A program made the position numbers and the translations under genes. Positions 1-9,466 of a stretch of 64,000 bases of DNA are shown one piece after another. The notes under the pieces were generated by a model. It searched no databases. It was given only the letters and a program-made list of their open reading frames with translations, and was not told the DNA's origin. The stretch is taken from assembly GCF_014466955.1 (NCBI RefSeq), contig NZ_AP023396.1:682001-746000 (forward strand), in the 5' to 3' direction. The stretch's first letter is position 1, and each line of letters opens with the position of its first letter. Origin of the DNA: Nocardia wallacei (GTDB taxonomy: Bacteria; Actinomycetota; Actinomycetes; Mycobacteriales; Mycobacteriaceae).

Positions 1-1121
1 CCGAGTGGCACCTGCGCGACTACCAGGAAATGGCGGCCGACTCGTTCTGGGCCGGTGGGTCCGGCGTGGTGGTGCTGCCCTGCGGCGCGGGTAAGACCAT
101 GGTCGGGGCCGCCGCGATGGCCAAGGCCGGGGCCACCACGCTGATCCTGGTCACCAATACCGTCGCCGGTCGGCAGTGGCGGCGCGAGCTGCTGGCCCGC
201 ACCTCCCTGACCGAGGACGAGATCGGCGAGTACTCCGGCGAGCGCAAGGAGATCCGCCCCGTCACCATCGCCACCTACCAGGTCATCACGCGCAAGACCA
301 AGGGCGAGTACAAGCACCTGGAGCTGTTCGACAGCCGTGACTGGGGCCTGGTCATCTACGACGAGGTGCACCTGCTGCCCGCCCCGGTCTTCCGGATGAC
401 GGCCGACCTGCAGTCCCGCCGCCGCCTCGGCCTGACCGCGACGCTGGTGCGCGAGGACGGTCGCGAGGGCGACGTGTTCTCCCTGATCGGGCCGAAACGC
501 TACGACGCGCCGTGGAAGGACATCGAGGCGCAGGGCTGGATCGCCCCGGCCGACTGCGTCGAGGTGCGGGTCACGCTCACTGAGGCCGAGCGGATGAGCT
601 ATGCCACCGCCGAGCCCGACGAGCGCTACAAGCTGTGCTCGACCGCCCGCACCAAACTGCCCGTGGTCGAGTCGATTCTGGCCCGGCACCAAGGCGCACC
701 GGCTCTGGTGATCGGCGCCTATCTGGACCAGCTCGAGGAACTGGGCGAGCATCTGAACGCCCCGATCATCCAGGGCTCCACCCGGACCAAGGAGCGCGAG
801 TCGCTGTTCGAGGCGTTTCGCAACGGCGAGATCCCGGTGCTGGTGGTGAGCAAGGTGGCCAACTTCTCCATCGACCTGCCCGAAGCGTCGGTGGCCGTGC
901 AGGTTTCGGGCACGTTCGGCTCCCGCCAGGAGGAGGCGCAACGGCTCGGCCGCCTGCTGCGCCCCAAACAGGATGGGGGACAGGCGCATTTCTACTCCGT
1001 GGTGGCGCGTGACACGCTGGACGCCGAATACGCCGCCCACCGGCAGCGTTTCCTCGCCGAACAGGGGTATGCCTATCGCATTACCGACGCGGACGACCTG
1101 CTCGGCCCGGCGCTCGGATAA
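1..1121 (+). CDS. ercC3: XPB/ERCC3-type DNA repair helicase, 5' truncated by the window edge
   Basis: Superfamily 2 ATP-dependent 3'-5' DNA helicase of the bacterial XPB family, acting in the cytoplasm in DNA unwinding and repair. The reading frame is already open at base 3, where an LRDYQ entry motif is read, so the N-terminal part lies upstream. Visible in order: Walker A (PCGAGKT), the DEVH box (IYDEVHLLPA), the TATLVRED stretch holding the R-E-D motif typical of XPB, and motif VI (QEEAQRLGRLLRPK). About 370 residues are present; I recall about 550 for mycobacterial XPB, so about a third is missing. It ends 52 bp before the next gene. An Rv0862c-like protein, usually its direct neighbour, lies at 5629-7977 on the other strand. 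Confidence 0.93.
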   Translation, partial: EWHLRDYQEMAADSFWAGGSGVVVLPCGAGKTMVGAAAMAKAGATTLILVTNTVAGRQWRRELLARTSLTEDEIGEYSGERKEIRPVTIATYQVITRKTKGEYKHLELFDSRDWGLVIYDEVHLLPAPVFRMTADLQSRRRLGLTATLVREDGREGDVFSLIGPKRYDAPWKDIEAQGWIAPADCVEVRVTLTEAERMSYATAEPDERYKLCSTARTKLPVVESILARHQGAPALVIGAYLDQLEELGEHLNAPIIQGSTRTKERESLFEAFRNGEIPVLVVSKVANFSIDLPEASVAVQVSGTFGSRQEEAQRLGRLLRPKQDGGQAHFYSVVARDTLDAEYAAHRQRFLAEQGYAYRITDADDLLGPALG

Positions 1122-1173
1122 CCGAGGCGGTTCATCGGAGAAAATGCCTCCGCATACGTGTTAGGAATAGGAC

Positions 1174-1839
1174 GTGCGACGCTTCGAATTCGCGGTGGAC
1201 CGCGAACACGCCCGAGCGGTGAACGAAGTGCTCGCGGCCATCCGGCGATTGCGGATCCTGGCGTTCGCCGCCGCGATCGTGCTGGGCCTCGGCACCGCCG
1301 GCCTGATCCGGTTGCAGCACCCGTACTCGTTCCTGCTGGCGGTCGCGTTCGCTCTGGGCACCATCACCGCGCTGTTCGTGGCGGTATGGACGCCGTACCG
1401 CTCGCGCATCGAGAAGCTCTACGCCGAGGGCGAACTGGTGCCCGCGGTGGTGTCGGGCAAGCACGCCCGCGGGGTGACGCTGCTGGCGCTGGTCAATATC
1501 GCCAAACCCGGCTGCGACCCGAGCTACGCGCTGATCACGCGGGTGGTGCGGGCACTGCCCGGACACCGCCAGTGGCCCGGCGAGCAGGTACCGGCGGTGA
1601 CGGTGCGCGCCGACCGGGCGCCGAGTTCGGTCGGCGACCTGCGGCAGGCGGTCACGGCCATGCCGATCGCCTGGGGCACCCGCGATCCCGGCGTCATCGA
1701 GCGTGCCCGCGCGGCAATCAGCGACGTGGAGTGGAAACTGCTGGCCGACAATCTCGATCTCGCCGAGAAGGTCCGGCGCGCGGATGCCAAACGACTGCTG
1801 CTGGATCCGCAACAGCTGCCGGGCGAGCTGCACGGCTGA
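1174..1839 (+). CDS. DUF3239-like membrane protein
   Basis: A 221-residue protein of unknown function that resembles the DUF3239 family of actinobacteria. Two adjacent hydrophobic segments at about residues 28-47 and 53-72 form a membrane hairpin. They are followed by a soluble alpha/beta-looking domain of about 140 residues with no catalytic motif I recognise. The GTG start at 1174 is preceded by a purine-rich AGGAATAGGA stretch that can serve as ribosome binding site. It lies in the same direction as the helicase gene before it and the LysE gene after it, so co-transcription is possible. The family name is from memory of similar sequences; the membrane topology is read directly. Confidence 0.75.
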   Translation: MRRFEFAVDREHARAVNEVLAAIRRLRILAFAAAIVLGLGTAGLIRLQHPYSFLLAVAFALGTITALFVAVWTPYRSRIEKLYAEGELVPAVVSGKHARGVTLLALVNIAKPGCDPSYALITRVVRALPGHRQWPGEQVPAVTVRADRAPSSVGDLRQAVTAMPIAWGTRDPGVIERARAAISDVEWKLLADNLDLAEKVRRADAKRLLLDPQQLPGELHG

Positions 1840-1880
1840 AATCCGTGGAAGCCGGGGGCGGTGTTCTCTAGAATTGGCCG

Positions 1881-2522
1881 GTGATTCCCGCTGGAAATAT
1901 CGCGGCGTTCCTGGTCGCGGCGACCGTCCTCATCGTGGTTCCCGGCCCGGGTGTGCTGTTCACCATCGGCCGCGCGCTGACCGACGGCAAGCGGGCCGCC
2001 CTGGTGTCGGTGGTCGCCCACTCCCTGGGTGTACTGCTGGTGCTGATAATGGTCGCGGCGGGCCTCGGCGCGGTCGTCGCGGCATCCTCGATCGCGCTGA
2101 CCGTCGTGAAGTTCACCGGCGCGCTCTATCTGATCTACATTGGCGTGCAAGCGATTCGGGAGCGCCACTCGCTGCGCGAGGCGCTCGAGACCCGGGCGCG
2201 GCAGCCGGAGCGCACGCGCCGGGTGGTTCGGCAGGGCTTCGTGGTGGGCGCCACCAACCCCAAGGCGATCATCTTCTTCTCGGCCGTCCTGCCGCAGTTC
2301 GTGGACCCGGCCGGCGGCCCCATTCCGGTGCAGATGCTGATGCTGGGCGGCATGTTCCTGGTGATCGCGCTGGTGTCGGACAGCGTGTGGGCGATGCTGG
2401 CGGGTACCGCCCGCAACTGGTTCGCGCGCTCCCCGCGGCGGCTGGAAGCGGTCGGTGGCGCGGGCGGCGTCATGATCATCGGGCTGGGCGCGAGCGTGGC
2501 GGTGACGGGCAGTAGCAACTGA
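1881..2522 (+). CDS. LysE/RhtB family amino-acid exporter
   Basis: A 213-residue inner-membrane protein of the LysE/RhtB superfamily, which exports amino acids or related small molecules. Six hydrophobic segments are readable. The family N-terminal signature is present (a VPGPG stretch at about residues 20-24, followed by a TIGRALTDGKRAA-like loop), as is the central GATNPKAIIFF stretch (V-G-A-T-N-P-K). Length is normal for the family. The start is GTG at 1881, 41 bp after the DUF3239 gene. The substrate cannot be predicted. No dedicated regulator lies beside it. Confidence 0.9.
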   Translation: MIPAGNIAAFLVAATVLIVVPGPGVLFTIGRALTDGKRAALVSVVAHSLGVLLVLIMVAAGLGAVVAASSIALTVVKFTGALYLIYIGVQAIRERHSLREALETRARQPERTRRVVRQGFVVGATNPKAIIFFSAVLPQFVDPAGGPIPVQMLMLGGMFLVIALVSDSVWAMLAGTARNWFARSPRRLEAVGGAGGVMIIGLGASVAVTGSSN

Positions 2523-2576
2523 GCGCACTAGCATCGAGCGTCGGTCGGCACGCCGTGCCGGAAAGGGGCTCGCTGC

Positions 2577-4001
2577 ATGGGTGCGTACAACTGGACGCGT
2601 TGTCTCACGGTCACGGCCCTGATCGCGGGCGCGCTGGCCCTGCCCGGACACGACCGGGCCGCGCACGCCCAGACTCCGGCCGACCCGTTCGTGGGTGCGC
2701 CGGGCCTCGGTGATCCCTACTATCCCGACGACGGCAACGGCGGCTATCAGGCGGAGCACTACGACGTCGCGATCGACTACGACCCGCCCAGCCGACGGCT
2801 CACCGGCACCGCCCGCATCGACGCCGTCGCGACCCAGGCGTTGCGCATGTTCGACCTGGACTTCGCGGGCCCCGCGGTGTCCAGGGTGACCGTCAACAAT
2901 CTGCCCGCCGGCTTCGCCCGCAGCGGTGAGCACGAGTTGGTCGTCACCCCGGCGGTGCCGGTGCTGCCGGGCCTGCCGTTCACCGTCACCGTCGAATACT
3001 CCGGCATCCAGGACGACCACCGGGAAGCCGGCTGGACCATCTCACCCGGCGGCGGCGCTTTCGTTGCGGGCCAGCCGCATTCGGCCACCACCTGGTACCC
3101 GCTCAACGACACGCCGCTGGACAAGGCGACCTTCGACCTGACCGTGACGGTCCCGCGGGAATGGGACGTGATCTCCAACGGCCTGCGGGTGCGCGACACG
3201 GTCGACGGGGCCACCCGCACCGCGCGCTGGTCGACACAGCACCCGACGGTCGGTTACCTCACCACGGTCGCCATCGACCGTTTCGAGTTCCTGGAGCAGC
3301 GCCGCGCCGACGGCACGCCGCTGGTCAGCGCCTTCGCCCCGGACGCCGTCCGGCACCGGAAATTGGAGCAGCGGCTGCCCGAGGTGCTCGACTTCCTCGA
3401 ATCCCTCTACGGCCCTTACCCGTTCGAGAGCGCGGGCGGCATCTACATCGACACCGACCTGCGCATCTCGCTGGAGACCCAGACCCGCCCGACCTACGCG
3501 CCGTGGACGGACCTGAACACCCTCGTCCACGAGAACGCGCATCAGTGGTGGGGCGACTCGATGTCGGTGCGGCAGTGGTCCGATATCTGCCTGAACGAAT
3601 GCTTCGCCAGCTATACGGCCGACTATCTGTGGCCGGAGCGGAAGGAGGGCGAGGACGTCGACGCCCGGTATCGAGAGACGGTCGAGAAGTTCCGCGATGA
3701 ACCCCAGCGCTGGGAGACCCGCTTGCAGGACCCCGGCGTCGGAAAGGAATTCACCGCCGTCTACTACCGCGGACCGCTGTTCCTGCACGCGCTGCGCCAC
3801 ACGATAGGCGACGACGTCTTCTTCCCGGCGATCGCGCAGTTCGTGCGGTCACACGCGTACGGCAACGCCACCATGCCGGAGTTCCGGCAGTTCATGCAGT
3901 CGAAGACCGCGGTGGATCTCTCGGGTTTGTTCACCGCGTGGCTGGACCAGGCGGCCGTGCCCGCGGACGAATACCTGTACCCGGGGTCCTTGCGCGGCTG
4001 A
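2577..4001 (+). CDS. secreted M1-family zinc metallopeptidase
   Basis: A 474-residue gluzincin aminopeptidase-like enzyme. An N-terminal signal peptide ends near residue 31 (AHAQ), so it is exported. The zinc site HENAH is at residues 318-322, with the third ligand Glu in NECF at about residue 341, giving the HExxH-x18-E spacing of family M1. The usual GAMEN substrate-binding motif is replaced by LETQT, seen upstream of the zinc site in several actinobacterial M1 enzymes. The protein is shorter than full-length aminopeptidase N and lacks its C-terminal helical domain. ATG 2577 follows a GGAAAGGGG ribosome binding site. Likely role: trimming extracellular or cell-envelope peptides. Confidence 0.92.
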   Translation: MGAYNWTRCLTVTALIAGALALPGHDRAAHAQTPADPFVGAPGLGDPYYPDDGNGGYQAEHYDVAIDYDPPSRRLTGTARIDAVATQALRMFDLDFAGPAVSRVTVNNLPAGFARSGEHELVVTPAVPVLPGLPFTVTVEYSGIQDDHREAGWTISPGGGAFVAGQPHSATTWYPLNDTPLDKATFDLTVTVPREWDVISNGLRVRDTVDGATRTARWSTQHPTVGYLTTVAIDRFEFLEQRRADGTPLVSAFAPDAVRHRKLEQRLPEVLDFLESLYGPYPFESAGGIYIDTDLRISLETQTRPTYAPWTDLNTLVHENAHQWWGDSMSVRQWSDICLNECFASYTADYLWPERKEGEDVDARYRETVEKFRDEPQRWETRLQDPGVGKEFTAVYYRGPLFLHALRHTIGDDVFFPAIAQFVRSHAYGNATMPEFRQFMQSKTAVDLSGLFTAWLDQAAVPADEYLYPGSLRG

Positions 4002-4007
4002 TCCGGC

Positions 4008-4859
4008 TCACTGCCCGGGTGCCCGCGAGCGGGCCTTCTCCACCCAGCGCCGCACCCGGTCCAGTTGCCGCTCGGCCTTGTGCGCCGCCTCCTGGGCCGA
4101 GCGCTGTGCCGCCGCGGCGAAGCGGCGCTGTTCCTCGGCGCGCTCCAATTCCGCGCGCAGGGCAGCGATCCGGTCATCCGCCTCGGTCACCCGCGCGGCG
4201 GCGCGGTCGAGGTCGGCCTGCGCCGAATCGATTGCCTCGCGGGCGGATTCGAGGGCCGCGAGCGCATCGTCGAGTTCCTGCCGGGCGGCCGCGTCGCGGT
4301 CCTCGGCGGATTTCGCCCGACCCGGCTTCGGCCGCTCGGATGCGGGCGCGGCGGCGCGATCCGGTACCGCGGCCAGCTCCGGTCCGGCCGGACCGAAGCC
4401 CTCGTAGTTGGCCGCGGCAGTCAGCGTCCCCGCGCGCACGTGGTCAGCCACGGCGGGATCGGCCAGCGCGGCGTGCAGGGTCTGGCCCACCTCGCGCAGG
4501 ACCGACTCGCTGAGCGTGCGGTCGTGCCCGGCGGCGAGCTGACCGGCCTTGCGGGCCAGCGCGTTCACCACCTGCTGCCGCTGAGCGGTCAAGTCGCGCA
4601 ACTGTTCTCCGGACAGTCGGCGCTGGGCGTCGCGTAGCGCGTCGCCGAGTTCGAGCAGTGCGGTGACCTCCTCGGGCGCCTCGTGGGCCAGTAGGTTCAC
4701 CGCCCAGGCCGCCACGGTGGGTCTGCGCAGTTTGCCGATCGCGGCCGCGAGCTTCCGATCCCCGTCGGCGCGCGCGGCTTTCGCCTGCTCATCGCGCGCT
4801 GCGGTGAACTGTGCGGGGTCGAGCGCGTAGAGCCGGCGGGTCGCCTCCTCGAGCGTCAT
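4008..4859 (-). CDS. conserved alanine-rich coiled-coil protein
   Basis: A 283-residue protein of unknown function found in many actinobacteria. The N-terminal half is a compact helical region (about residues 1-150, with RRPTVAAWAVNLLA). The C-terminal half, about residues 180-275, is a long charged coiled coil rich in Ala, Glu and Arg with heptad spacing. There is no signal peptide or membrane segment. It ends 6 bp from the end of the convergent M1 peptidase gene. The coiled coil suggests self-association or a scaffolding role; that is inference from composition only. Confidence 0.8.
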   Translation of the reverse strand: MTLEEATRRLYALDPAQFTAARDEQAKAARADGDRKLAAAIGKLRRPTVAAWAVNLLAHEAPEEVTALLELGDALRDAQRRLSGEQLRDLTAQRQQVVNALARKAGQLAAGHDRTLSESVLREVGQTLHAALADPAVADHVRAGTLTAAANYEGFGPAGPELAAVPDRAAAPASERPKPGRAKSAEDRDAAARQELDDALAALESAREAIDSAQADLDRAAARVTEADDRIAALRAELERAEEQRRFAAAAQRSAQEAAHKAERQLDRVRRWVEKARSRAPGQ

Positions 4860-4950
4860 GGTGCCGAGCGTAACGATTTCGTAGCCGATTCCGACCTAAG
4901 ATCACGATCCGCGCGGCTATGGTGCGGGCAGAGCGTGAAAGGTATCGAGC

Positions 4951-5046
4951 GTGAACCTCTTCGAACTGCAACTGCTGACCGGCTTCCTGCCGCGGATGCT
5001 CAATTTCAATCTGCTGGCCCTGTACGGCCTCGGCATGTTCCGCTGA
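4951..5046 (+). CDS. possible 31-residue hydrophobic micropeptide
   Basis: A very short reading frame starting with GTG at 4951 and ending with TGA at 5044-5046, encoding 31 residues rich in Leu, Phe and Asn with a likely amphipathic or membrane-associated helix. A GAAAGG purine stretch lies about 8 bases before the start. Of 31 sense codons, 27 or 28 end in G or C, which matches the coding bias of neighbouring genes. It sits between the divergent coiled-coil gene and a lipoprotein gene. No homologue is recalled. It could be a micropeptide, a leader peptide for the lipoprotein gene, or chance. Confidence 0.4.
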   Translation: MNLFELQLLTGFLPRMLNFNLLALYGLGMFR

Positions 5047-5103
5047 CCCTGCGGCATTTCCGGCGTCCGATGTTCCCGTCCTCCCCGCGATCGGCGTAAA
5101 GCA

Positions 5104-5619
5104 TTGGGCGCGAAAGGTTTTCGGGGGAAACGCGCCGTTGTTCCCGTACTGCTGGCAACGGCCGCCCTGGCGGCGGGTTGTGCGGCCGTGCAGAGCGCGA
5201 GCCGGACCGACACCGCCAGGGCACAGGTCGGCGACTGCATCCACGTCATCGAGGGCTCGACCACCGACTCGCGGACCGAACCGGTCGACTGCGCGTCGGA
5301 GCGGGCCGTCTACACGGTGATGTCCACCTCGCCCACCCGCGCCGACTGCGGCCGCGAATATTCCTCCTACGAGGAGACCTTCCACGGCGGCACCACGGCG
5401 TTTCTGTGCCTGGCACCGAATCTCAAACCCGGCAGCTGCTATCACCAGGACCGCGACACCGGCTTCGCCTACGCGGACTGCGCGTCCGCGGCGGCGACGG
5501 TCCGGGTGGTCGCGCGGATCGACGGGCGCCACGACTCGTCGCTGTGCGACCCGAGCGCGACCTACCTGTTGCTGTCCGAGCCGAAAACCACGTTCTGCAT
5601 GGTCAATCCGAAGGCCTGA
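5104..5619 (+). CDS. small secreted lipoprotein, LppU-like
   Basis: A 171-residue predicted lipoprotein. The N-terminus has basic residues, a short hydrophobic stretch and the lipobox LAAGC at about residues 22-26, so the mature protein should be lipidated at Cys26. The mature part has six Cys residues (GDC, VDC, ADC, FLC and others) that may form disulfides, resembling the LppU/septum-associated small lipoproteins of mycobacteria and nocardiae. A TTG start at 5104 is the only plausible start close to the signal sequence; no ATG or GTG lies upstream in frame. Function unknown. Confidence 0.75.
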   Translation: MGAKGFRGKRAVVPVLLATAALAAGCAAVQSASRTDTARAQVGDCIHVIEGSTTDSRTEPVDCASERAVYTVMSTSPTRADCGREYSSYEETFHGGTTAFLCLAPNLKPGSCYHQDRDTGFAYADCASAAATVRVVARIDGRHDSSLCDPSATYLLLSEPKTTFCMVNPKA

Positions 5620-5628
5620 GCGGGCCGC

Positions 5629-7977
5629 CTACTGGTCCACCAGCGCCACCGAGGCGATGCGGTGCAGCACGAAATGGCGGACCGATCCGGTCACCGGATC
5701 CAGCGCGTCCAGCTGCCCGCCCGCCACTTGCAACGGCTCCACCACCCGCTGACTGGCGACACCCTGGGCATCGACGTAACCGATGTGCACCGGCCGCCGC
5801 ACCCGCGCCGCCAATTGCAGCAGGGCCATGGTGGCGGCCGTGCTGTTGCGGCTGCCGTCCGACCGGACCGCCTGCCCCGATCGAGCCTGTGCCGCCTTCT
5901 CCCCGGCACGCAGCTCACCCACCAGCAGCCGCAGTTGCGCACTGCTGGGCGGGGTGGGCCGCCACGCCTGCCGGGCATTGGTCCGGGCCGGGATGCGCGC
6001 GCCGCGCGGACGCAGGTCGACGATCGTGCCCGACGAATCCTCGCCCGCCGGAGCGAAACCCGCGGCGCGCAACTGGTCGAGCACCTCGCCGAGCGAGGCC
6101 TGCGAGATTGCCACGGTCGGGGCGACCGCGCGCAGCGCCAGCCGCTCGGCGACCGGGGTGGCCAGCACCTCGGCGAGCAGCGCCGGGTCCTCGCTGCGCA
6201 CGAACGACTGCGCCATCCCGGCGCGCAATCGGCCGTGGCGGCGCGCGACATCATCGATCAGATAGGTCAGCGACTGCGGCACCGGGGTGCGCGAGTGCGC
6301 CGCGAACAGCTGATGCAGTTCGGCCGCCGTCATCCCGGCGTCGAGCGCCCGCCGCACCGACGACTCGCCGATCCGGTAGACCGTCGCGGCGCCCGCGGAT
6401 TCGACATCGGCCACCAGTGCGATGCGGCTCTGCAGATCCGCCACCAGCGGCCCCGGTGCGACGATCGTCAGATCCGCCTGCACCAGTACATGATCCACCG
6501 GGTCGGGCAGAGCGGACTCCATCTCGGCCTCGGCGTCGGAGGTGCTGCCGTGCAGCAGGGCGCGTCCCGCCGAGGTGAGGGCGCCGCGCCCGATCAGCCC
6601 GAGGGCGCTCGCTTCCGCCAGGGTGCGCTCGACCGCCTCGGTGCGGAAATGCCTGCGCCAGCGCGGTTGCCGCCACGCCAGCACCCGGGCGATATCCGGC
6701 GGTGATACGGCGGCCCCGGGCGGCTGCTCGGCCAGCAGCGCCAGCACGGCCCGCCGATCCCGGATCGCGTGCACATTGCGCAGCTCGAGCGAGAGCGCGG
6801 CCAGCGGTTTGTCGTTCGCGTCGCGGCCGCCGATCATCCACGGGAACCGATCCAGCTCCAGCCACGCCTGGGCGAGGACGGTCCAGCGCCGGGCCGCCGG
6901 GCCGTCCAGCCAGCCGTCCGCGGCCGCGGTGGGAGCCCAGTAGTCGTCGACGGGGTCGCCCGGCGGCGGTGGTTCGGGAGTGCCCTTGTCCAGCAGGCGC
7001 GCCGCCGCCAGCACCTCCACCAGCAGGCCCACCCGGCTCTCCTCGATTCCGGTGGCCTTGGTGATGCGCCGCAGCTCGCGCACGCCCAGACCGCCCGAGC
7101 GCAGCGCCGGCGCGGGCGCCTGCGCCAGCACCTCGATGATGTCGGCGCAGTGCCGCAGCAGTTCGCCGGTCTCGGTCGCGGCGGCCGCGTTGGTGTCGGC
7201 CGCGGTGTGCTTGTCGAGTTCGGGCCGCGGTGGCTTCAGGGCGTGCGGGTCGGTGACCGGTTCGCGGCGTAGCACCTGGCCCACCGCGGGCGGTAGTTCG
7301 ACGGTCTCCTTGTCGACCCAGTCGAGCAGCCGCGCCGCCAGCAGACGCTGGATCGGCCGGTCCGGCGGCGTGCCCGGCGCGGCGTCGCGAGTGCGTCCCC
7401 GCGGCCCGGTGGTCGCCAGTTTGTCCAGCAGTGCCCGTTCGGGGGAGCCGATTCCGGACAGGGCCGCAACGATTTCCGGTTCGGTGAGCGCGTCGGGGAT
7501 CTCGGTGGTGCTGCCGAGTGGCCACGGCAGCGCGTCCTTGGCGGCGGCCACCAGGTACAGCTCGGCGGTGCCCCACGCGAGGGCGCGGGCGGTCAGCCGA
7601 TCGACGGCGGCGTCGACGGCGGCCCGCGCCACCCGGTCACCCAGCAACTCGTGCAGGCGGGCGCGGGGGAGCGGGGTGGTGTGCCGATCCGGGACCGCCG
7701 CGTGGTGCACGGCCAGGGTCTCGATCACCGCGAAATCGAGGGTGTCGAGTTCGTCGGTGGCGCGCAGCACCGAGGCGCGCTGCTCGGCGCGGGCGGCCAG
7801 CACCGACATCGAGGACGGCAGCGGCACCGCCAGATCGGGCCGCAGCTCGAGCAGCGTCACCAACTCGTCGTCCGAGCGGGCGGCCAGCCAATCGGCCAGC
7901 GACGCGACGTCGACGGAACCGGTGGCTGTCGTGGAGTGCTCGTCCCCGGCCCGGGGTGCGTCGTCGGTCGTGGTCAT
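5629..7977 (-). CDS. Rv0862c-like helicase-associated protein with WYL-like C-terminus
   Basis: A 782-residue protein matching the Rv0862c family (XPB/Ssl2 helicase-associated, Helicase_C_3). The N-terminal region resembles winged-helix repeats of a helicase accessory protein, with WLAARSDDELVTLLELRPD near the start. The last 60 or so residues have a WYL-like fold signature (IGYVDAQG, then VVEPLQV and LDPVTG). The family is usually coded beside the XPB helicase; here six other gene calls separate them. The ATG at 7977 is chosen over the ATG at 8064, because the extra 29 residues are Arg/Pro-rich and unlike a normal N-terminus. It probably works with XPB in DNA repair; the exact role is unknown. 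Confidence 0.85.
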   Translation of the reverse strand: MTTTDDAPRAGDEHSTTATGSVDVASLADWLAARSDDELVTLLELRPDLAVPLPSSMSVLAARAEQRASVLRATDELDTLDFAVIETLAVHHAAVPDRHTTPLPRARLHELLGDRVARAAVDAAVDRLTARALAWGTAELYLVAAAKDALPWPLGSTTEIPDALTEPEIVAALSGIGSPERALLDKLATTGPRGRTRDAAPGTPPDRPIQRLLAARLLDWVDKETVELPPAVGQVLRREPVTDPHALKPPRPELDKHTAADTNAAAATETGELLRHCADIIEVLAQAPAPALRSGGLGVRELRRITKATGIEESRVGLLVEVLAAARLLDKGTPEPPPPGDPVDDYWAPTAAADGWLDGPAARRWTVLAQAWLELDRFPWMIGGRDANDKPLAALSLELRNVHAIRDRRAVLALLAEQPPGAAVSPPDIARVLAWRQPRWRRHFRTEAVERTLAEASALGLIGRGALTSAGRALLHGSTSDAEAEMESALPDPVDHVLVQADLTIVAPGPLVADLQSRIALVADVESAGAATVYRIGESSVRRALDAGMTAAELHQLFAAHSRTPVPQSLTYLIDDVARRHGRLRAGMAQSFVRSEDPALLAEVLATPVAERLALRAVAPTVAISQASLGEVLDQLRAAGFAPAGEDSSGTIVDLRPRGARIPARTNARQAWRPTPPSSAQLRLLVGELRAGEKAAQARSGQAVRSDGSRNSTAATMALLQLAARVRRPVHIGYVDAQGVASQRVVEPLQVAGGQLDALDPVTGSVRHFVLHRIASVALVDQ

Positions 7978-8078
7978 CCCATCCAGCGTACGGCCGGGCG
8001 CGGTGCGCCGCTGGGCCGCCGTCACACAGCGCCGCGGCGGCCGGACACGACCGCTCGGTTCCATGCCAGAATTGGGCC

Positions 8079-8267
8079 GTGGTGAACAAATCGAAGAAAC
8101 CTTATGTCGACAACGGCTGGCCGCAGGTCGCCAATGGCGACCACGCGGTGACCGAACTCTCGTCGACCCGTTCCGGTGGGCTCTCGCCCTACGGGGAGGA
8201 CACCGAATTTCCGGTGCCTGCCGAAGAGGTGCCCTACGTGCACCCGCACACGGTCATCAACCGCTGA
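8079..8267 (+). CDS. Rv0863-like small conserved protein
   Basis: A 62-residue protein (61 if the second GTG, at 8082, is used). It is acidic towards the C-terminus and has no membrane segment. Its location, divergent from the Rv0862c-like gene and convergent with rpfA, matches the position of Rv0863 in mycobacteria. No motif gives a function. A strong hairpin terminator lies 11 bp downstream. Confidence 0.7.
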   Translation: MVNKSKKPYVDNGWPQVANGDHAVTELSSTRSGGLSPYGEDTEFPVPAEEVPYVHPHTVINR

Positions 8268-8277
8268 CCGATCGACG

Positions 8278-8315
8278 ACAAGGCCCCCGTACCGTGCCGG
8301 TGCGGGGGCCTTGTT
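8278..8315. terminator. bidirectional hairpin terminator between Rv0863-like gene and rpfA
   Basis: A perfect inverted repeat: ACAAGGCCCCCG (8278-8290 region) pairs with CGGGGGCCTTGT (8304-8315) around a 13-base loop. It is followed by TTG on the plus side and preceded by GTCG on the minus side, so the U-tract is weak, as is common in high-GC actinobacteria. It lies between two convergent genes and can end both transcripts. Confidence 0.8.
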
Positions 8316-8350
8316 GTAAGGATTCGGGCCGTAAAGGGTTCGGGGAACGC

Positions 8351-9175
<825 letters not shown>

Positions 9176-9384
9176 CTTCCGTCGGGGTCCGTACCCGCGG
9201 GGCGAGGCTCGGTGCGGCGGGCCGGTGGTTCCGGGACTGCTCCCGGCTGCGTTAGACCGTACGACGATTGCCGCGAAAAATCACCATTTGGTAACCGGCG
9301 TGTATGGCCGGGTCTCGGTCCGCCGCAACGCCTTCCGTATCGCGTCTGCGCTGGTGAGTGCGGCGTGTCACGGTGATGCATCGG

Positions 9385-9413
9385 CCGTGACCGTCCCGTG
9401 ACCCTTCCGTGAT
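9385..9413 (-). promoter_or_regulatory. three CCGTGA(C/T) direct repeats at 11-bp spacing upstream of rpfA
   Basis: On the plus strand CCGTGAC starts at 9385 and 9396, and CCGTGAT at 9407: three copies exactly 11 bp apart, that is, on one face of the helix. This layout is typical of direct-repeat sites of OmpR-type response regulators such as MtrA, whose remembered motif contains GTCAC. The last base of the third copy is the first base of the CRP-type palindrome. The identity of the binding protein is inference. Confidence 0.5.
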
Positions 9414-9428
9414 GTGATGAGAATCACA
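9413..9428. promoter_or_regulatory. CRP-type operator upstream of rpfA
   Basis: TGTGATGAGAATCACA is an exact match to the TGTGA-N6-TCACA consensus of CRP proteins; the flanking bases extend the symmetry to ATGTGAT-N4-ATCACAT. The mycobacterial CRP (Rv3676) is known to regulate rpfA through such a site, so the same link is likely here. The site is about 415 bp before the rpfA start codon and also about 430 bp before cspB on the other side. No clear -10 box could be fixed. Confidence 0.75.
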
Positions 9429-9466
9429 TGTGTAGCGCGATAACGAACTGGGCAAATACCGGACGG

